In this document: piece after piece, positions 60,753 to 64,000 of the stretch | Position numbering within the stretch: the first letter of the stretch is position 1 | Layout: every line of letters begins with the position of its first letter | Source: Metaruminococcus_A sp964607135 | GTDB lineage: Bacteria > Bacillota > Clostridia > Oscillospirales > Ruminococcaceae | Direction: 5' to 3' | NCBI GenBank assembly: GCA_964607135.1 | Contig: CAZSIV010000003.1 | Span: forward strand, 41,644-105,643 | DNA length: 64,000 nt | The notes under the pieces: model-generated | What the model saw: the letters and a program-made list of their open reading frames with translations, nothing else | Told to the model about the DNA's origin: nothing | Database searches by the model: none | Position numbers and translations under genes: made by a program

Positions 60753-61295
60753 TCAGATTTGATAGGTCATATAGCACTCCCCATCCAAGTCCTTCCAATA
60801 AAAAGAGGTGTCATCAAGGATCATATAACCGTGCCTGCTCCCATCCTTCGGGATCGAAACCGAGCCGGGATTCATATAAATATAGCCTTCGTATTCAACG
60901 AGCTTCGGCAGATGAAAATGCCCGTTGAGCAGGATATCCCCCTTTTTCAGCTTGGGAAGATGTTCTTCGTTGAATTGATGCCCGTGCGTCGCAAAAATCA
61001 TCTTGCCTCCGCAATAGAGGATGCAGGATTCCGCAAGGATCGGGAAATCGAGCACCATCTGGTCCACCTCAGAATCGCAGTTTCCCCGGACGCAGAGGAG
61101 TTCCCCTGCTGCTGCATTGAGAAGCGCGGCAGCCTCTTTTGGGGAATAGTCTGCCGGCAGGTCGTTGCGGGGGCCGTGGTACAGAACATCCCCCAGGAAT
61201 AAAAGCTTATCCGCCCCCTCACGCCGGTAGGCTTCGAGCATCTGTTTACAGTAAAAAGCAGAACCGTGAAGGTCGGAAGCGATCATCAGTTTCAT
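60753..61295 (-). CDS. yfcE: YfcE-type phosphodiesterase
   Basis: 180-residue calcineurin-like metallophosphoesterase. Motifs SDLHGS, GDVLYHG, GNCDSE, THGHQF and GHFHLPK match YfcE (E. coli enzyme is a phosphodiesterase on artificial substrates; physiological target unknown). Convergent to the ABC operon. Start ATG has only a weak upstream GGTGA. Confidence 0.9.
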   Translation of the reverse strand: MKLMIASDLHGSAFYCKQMLEAYRREGADKLLFLGDVLYHGPRNDLPADYSPKEAAALLNAAAGELLCVRGNCDSEVDQMVLDFPILAESCILYCGGKMIFATHGHQFNEEHLPKLKKGDILLNGHFHLPKLVEYEGYIYMNPGSVSIPKDGSRHGYMILDDTSFYWKDLDGECYMTYQI

Positions 61296-61415
61296 GTTGC
61301 GTCACCGTGCGGCACAGCATTCAAGGCGAAAACTCATCTTCCGCTGCGCGCCGCCCCTTTCTCTGTATTTTTCTGCGGATATGATACCACACCTTACCCG
61401 GAATGTAAAGCATTT

Positions 61416-62309
61416 TTACCCCCGGCTGTCAAACCCTTCCCAAAGGCGGAGATTCCCCTTCCGTTTCCTGTACAGGGCAGGTGAACAGCCCACAAGCCGC
61501 CGAAATGTCTGAGAAAAATGCTGACGGCTGTTAAAGCCCACCCCAACCGCGACGTCAATCACCGGGAGAGTGCTGGTTTCAAGCAGGTATTTTGCCTTTT
61601 CAACTCTCATCTCCAGGATTCGATCGACAATCGAGCGGCCGGTCTCCGCCTTAAAGAGCCGCTGGAGATGCGCTTTCGAAGCCCCCGCCGCCGCAGCTAC
61701 CTCCGAGACAGTGATCTTTCGGTCAAAATTCTCCTGCAAAAAAGCAGTCGCCCGTTTGACATAAACCAATTCCCCGGCAGAGTGTTTCCCATGCCCGAAC
61801 TGCTTCGCAAGTTCCAAAAAGAACAAGCCGGTTCGAAAGCGGCATTCCAGGCTGTTTTCCCCCGCATAAAGCGTTTTTTGCAGAGAGACGACCGCCTGAT
61901 GCAGCTCGCCAAACAGATCATATCCGGTAAAAACAGGAAGGCCGCTTTTGCACAAATTCCGAAATTGAGCAGAGGATTGCAGCATTCCCAAAGAGAAGCC
62001 CTCCCTCGCCGGGCCCAGGGTGATTTCCAGGTTCAATACCCGGCAGGGCGCCCCCCGTTCAACGGAAAGGCGATGTGGAATCCCGCTGTCCAGGAAAATA
62101 TATTCCCGCTCCCGAAGCGGGTATTCTTTCCATCCGTCGTTTTGTCCTGCTGTGAAAACCGTACAGCTCCCGTCGGCGGCGTACATGATTTCCATCTCCG
62201 GGTGGGTGTGAAAATCCATCTCGTAGAAAGCGTGATTGATTGCGTAATAGCGCCGGACTTCCGGCCAGCGCTCGACGGGCTCCGCCCGATACAAGCTTTC
62301 ACCGTTCAT
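61416..62309 (-). CDS. AraC-family transcriptional regulator
   Basis: 297 residues. N-terminal cupin-like sensor domain with FHTHPEMEIMYAADG (about 28-42). C-terminal AraC domain with two helix-turn-helix units (ITVSEVAAAAGASKAHLQRLF, about 205-290). ATG at 62309 follows GGAGGGGATGG; an in-frame start at 62342 lies before it. Divergent from the GH4 gene, so it likely controls that gene in response to a sugar. Confidence 0.9.
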   Translation of the reverse strand: MNGESLYRAEPVERWPEVRRYYAINHAFYEMDFHTHPEMEIMYAADGSCTVFTAGQNDGWKEYPLREREYIFLDSGIPHRLSVERGAPCRVLNLEITLGPAREGFSLGMLQSSAQFRNLCKSGLPVFTGYDLFGELHQAVVSLQKTLYAGENSLECRFRTGLFFLELAKQFGHGKHSAGELVYVKRATAFLQENFDRKITVSEVAAAAGASKAHLQRLFKAETGRSIVDRILEMRVEKAKYLLETSTLPVIDVAVGVGFNSRQHFSQTFRRLVGCSPALYRKRKGNLRLWEGFDSRG

Positions 62310-62332
62310 CTGCCATCCCCTCCGTTTTAAAA

Positions 62333-62362
62333 ACAATAGCACGATCCCTTACATTTTGTCAA
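62333..62362 (-). promoter_or_regulatory. Sigma-A promoter of the AraC regulator gene
   Basis: TTGACA (62362-62357), 18-nt spacer, TATTGT (62338-62333) on the minus strand. Confidence 0.65.
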
Positions 62363-62447
62363 TCGGCAGTCTATTTCCTTCCATCCGTCCCCAAAATTCC
62401 TGTAAAATAAAATTACCGAAACCGATTTCAGACAAGGAGGAATAGCA

Positions 62448-63947
62448 ATGTCTTTTAAACTCGCAATCATCGGAGCGGGAAGCGTCGGGTTCACCCGCAA
62501 GCTCTTCTCCGACCTGATGACCGTCCCGGAATTTCGCGGCATCGAGGTGTCCTTTATGGACATCAACGCTCACAATCTGGAGATGGTCACAAAACTTTGC
62601 CAGCGCGATCTGGATGAAAACGGGGTGCCGATTCAGATTCACGCGACGCTTGACCGCCGGGAAGCCCTCAAGAATGCCCGCTACATCATTTCGTGTTTCC
62701 GGATCGGGATGCTGGAAGCATTTGAAAAGGACGTGGAAATTCCCTTAAAGTACGGCATCGACCAGTGCGTGGGGGATACGCTCTGCGCCGGCGGCATCAT
62801 GTACGGCCAGCGCGGAATCGCCGTCATGCTCGACATGTGCAAAGACATCCGCGAAGTTGCAGAACCAGGGGCTTTGCTCCTCAACTACGCCAATCCAAAC
62901 GCCATGCTCACCTGGGCCGCCAATAAATACGGCGGCGTACGGACACTCGGCCTTTGCCACGGGGTGCAGGGCGGCCACAAGCAGATTGCCGAGGCGCTCG
63001 GCTACCGCCCCGAAGAGGTCGATATCATCTGCGCCGGGCTCAACCACCAGACTTGGTACATCTCGGTCAAGCACAACGGCAAGGATCTGCTGCCGAAAAT
63101 CCTCCCCGCTTATCTTGCAAACGAAGATCTCTCCCAGACAGAGAAGGTGCGGATCGATATCCTCAAAAACTTCGGGTATTACTCCACTGAGTCGAACGGA
63201 CATCTTTCAGAGTATGTTTCGTGGTACCGCAAGCGGCCGGAAGAGCTCGAAAATTGGATCGATCTCGGGGTTTGGATCAACGGCGAGACCGGCGGCTACC
63301 TCCGCGTCTGCCGCGAAGGGCGCAACTGGTTCGAGGAGGATTTCCCCAACTGGATGAAAGAACCCGCTTTCCAGTTCATCCCGGAAAACCGGAGCAACGA
63401 GCACGGCTCTTATATCATCGAGGGATTGGAGACCGGACGGGTCTACCGCGGGCACTTCAACGTCATGAACAACGGCTGCATCACCAACCTGCCGGATGAA
63501 TGCGTTGTCGAAGTCCCCGGCTATATCGACCGCAACGGGATCAACATTCCCAAAGTCGGCGACCTTCCGCTGGGCTGCGCCGCGATCTGCTCCCAGAGCG
63601 CCTGGGTGCAGCGGTTGGCCGTCGAAGCGGCGGTCGCAGGCGACATCACTTTGCTCCGCCAGGCGATGCTGATGGATCCGCTCACCGGCGCAGTCTGCAC
63701 ACCGGCTGAAATCTTCCAGATGACCGACGAAATGCTGGTTGCCGAGGCGGAATGGCTCCCGCAGTACGAGGTGGAAATCGAGCGGGCCAAGGAGCGGCTC
63801 GGTGCTCCTGGGAGAATCCCAGCCAAAGATTATAAAGGGATCCGTCTCAAGGAAAAATCCATCGAGGAGATGCGGCAAAACAAAGAGGAAGCGAGGAAAA
63901 ACGCGGCGGAGGCCGACAAGGCCAAAAACCGCCCGGCGGCGAAATAG
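62448..63947 (+). CDS. melA: GH4 alpha-galactosidase/alpha-glucosidase
   Basis: 499-residue family 4 glycosidase, NAD+ and Mn2+ dependent, using an oxidation-elimination mechanism. NAD-binding GAGSVGFT (residues 10-17), NYANPNAM, metal-ligand Cys in LCHGVQGG and the GLNHQTW loop. Hydrolyses an alpha-galactoside or alpha-glucoside in the cytoplasm; MelA is the nearest named member. RBS AAGGAGG. The Lys/Glu/Ala-rich C-terminal tail is long for the family. Confidence 0.87.
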   Translation: MSFKLAIIGAGSVGFTRKLFSDLMTVPEFRGIEVSFMDINAHNLEMVTKLCQRDLDENGVPIQIHATLDRREALKNARYIISCFRIGMLEAFEKDVEIPLKYGIDQCVGDTLCAGGIMYGQRGIAVMLDMCKDIREVAEPGALLLNYANPNAMLTWAANKYGGVRTLGLCHGVQGGHKQIAEALGYRPEEVDIICAGLNHQTWYISVKHNGKDLLPKILPAYLANEDLSQTEKVRIDILKNFGYYSTESNGHLSEYVSWYRKRPEELENWIDLGVWINGETGGYLRVCREGRNWFEEDFPNWMKEPAFQFIPENRSNEHGSYIIEGLETGRVYRGHFNVMNNGCITNLPDECVVEVPGYIDRNGINIPKVGDLPLGCAAICSQSAWVQRLAVEAAVAGDITLLRQAMLMDPLTGAVCTPAEIFQMTDEMLVAEAEWLPQYEVEIERAKERLGAPGRIPAKDYKGIRLKEKSIEEMRQNKEEARKNAAEADKAKNRPAAK

Positions 63948-63957
63948 AAATAAAAAT

Positions 63958-63976
63958 CCACCCGCATAGCGGGTGG
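63958..63976 (+). terminator. Possible terminator after GH4 gene
   Basis: Hairpin CCACCCGC-ATA-GCGGGTGG followed by only a short TATTTC. Confidence 0.4.
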
Positions 63977-64000
63977 TATTTCATATGCGGGCAAAGCCCT

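Overview
The window looks like a chromosomal segment of a spore-forming, low-to-mid-GC Firmicute of class Clostridia, probably an Oscillospirales (Ruminococcaceae-like) gut commensal. The evidence is gene order: the Bacillus/Clostridium core block yicC-remA-gmk-rpoZ-priA-def-fmt-rsmB-rlmN-stp-prkC-rsgA-thiN-spoVM is present. Sporulation genes are present too (spoVM, spoIVA, a sipL-like gene, ytfJ/gerW). Strong Gram-positive ribosome binding sites, frequent TTG/GTG starts and host-glycan glycosidases (GH29, GH4) fit the same picture. The lineage is inferred from content, not from a marker gene search. No rRNA, tRNA, CRISPR array, insertion sequence or prophage was recognised.

Layout. 1-5.2 kb (minus): end of an unknown gene, then the sbcD-sbcC nuclease pair. 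5.3-13.2 kb (plus): single accessory genes, namely an alpha/beta hydrolase, a zinc dehydrogenase, an RNase III-like protein with two dsRNA-binding regions, a cupin, ferritin, a HAD phosphatase, a flavin reductase and a ClC transporter. 13.2-27.1 kb (minus): one long housekeeping operon from yicC to spoVM, covering translation (def, fmt, gmk, rpoZ, rsmB, rlmN, rsgA), replication restart (priA), PASTA kinase/phosphatase signalling and thiamine. At its far end lie two very small genes, spoVM (29 codons) and a 51-codon membrane protein. 27.4-29.3 kb: biotin-dependent carboxyltransferase and biotin carrier. 29.3-34.9 kb: M50 protease-scpA-scpB-DUF2953-ytfJ-dac-rluB-GNAT-like. 35.1 kb (plus): rpmB. 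35.4-40.7 kb: DUF512 radical SAM-der-plsY-gpsA and yceD-rpmF.

40.8-47.1 kb holds an XRE regulator fused to a superoxide-reductase-like domain, then an ABC efflux set (lipoprotein adaptor, FtsX permease, two ATPases, one with an AbrB-like tail). 47.2-50.3 kb is spoIVA with its likely partner sipL. 50.5-52 kb is an alpha-L-fucosidase. 52.1-54.3 kb is a two-gene putative DNA repair/modification system (radical SAM TIGR03916-like plus TIGR03915-like) whose promoter contains a perfect GAAC-N4-GTTC LexA box. 54.4-57.2 kb is metG-tatD. 57.2-60.7 kb starts with a structured RNA that can form mutually exclusive antiterminator and terminator helices. It is followed by a 13-codon leader peptide, an unknown anchored protein and an ABC-2 transporter. 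60.7-64 kb: YfcE phosphodiesterase, then an AraC regulator divergent from a GH4 glycosidase.

The strongest leads are the SOS-box-controlled radical SAM pair, the unidentified attenuator-like RNA at 57.29-57.44 kb, two fusion proteins (XRE-desulfoferrodoxin and ABC ATPase-AbrB), and the tiny spoVM and neighbouring membrane-protein genes. All functional calls come from reading motifs and gene order; no database search was run.
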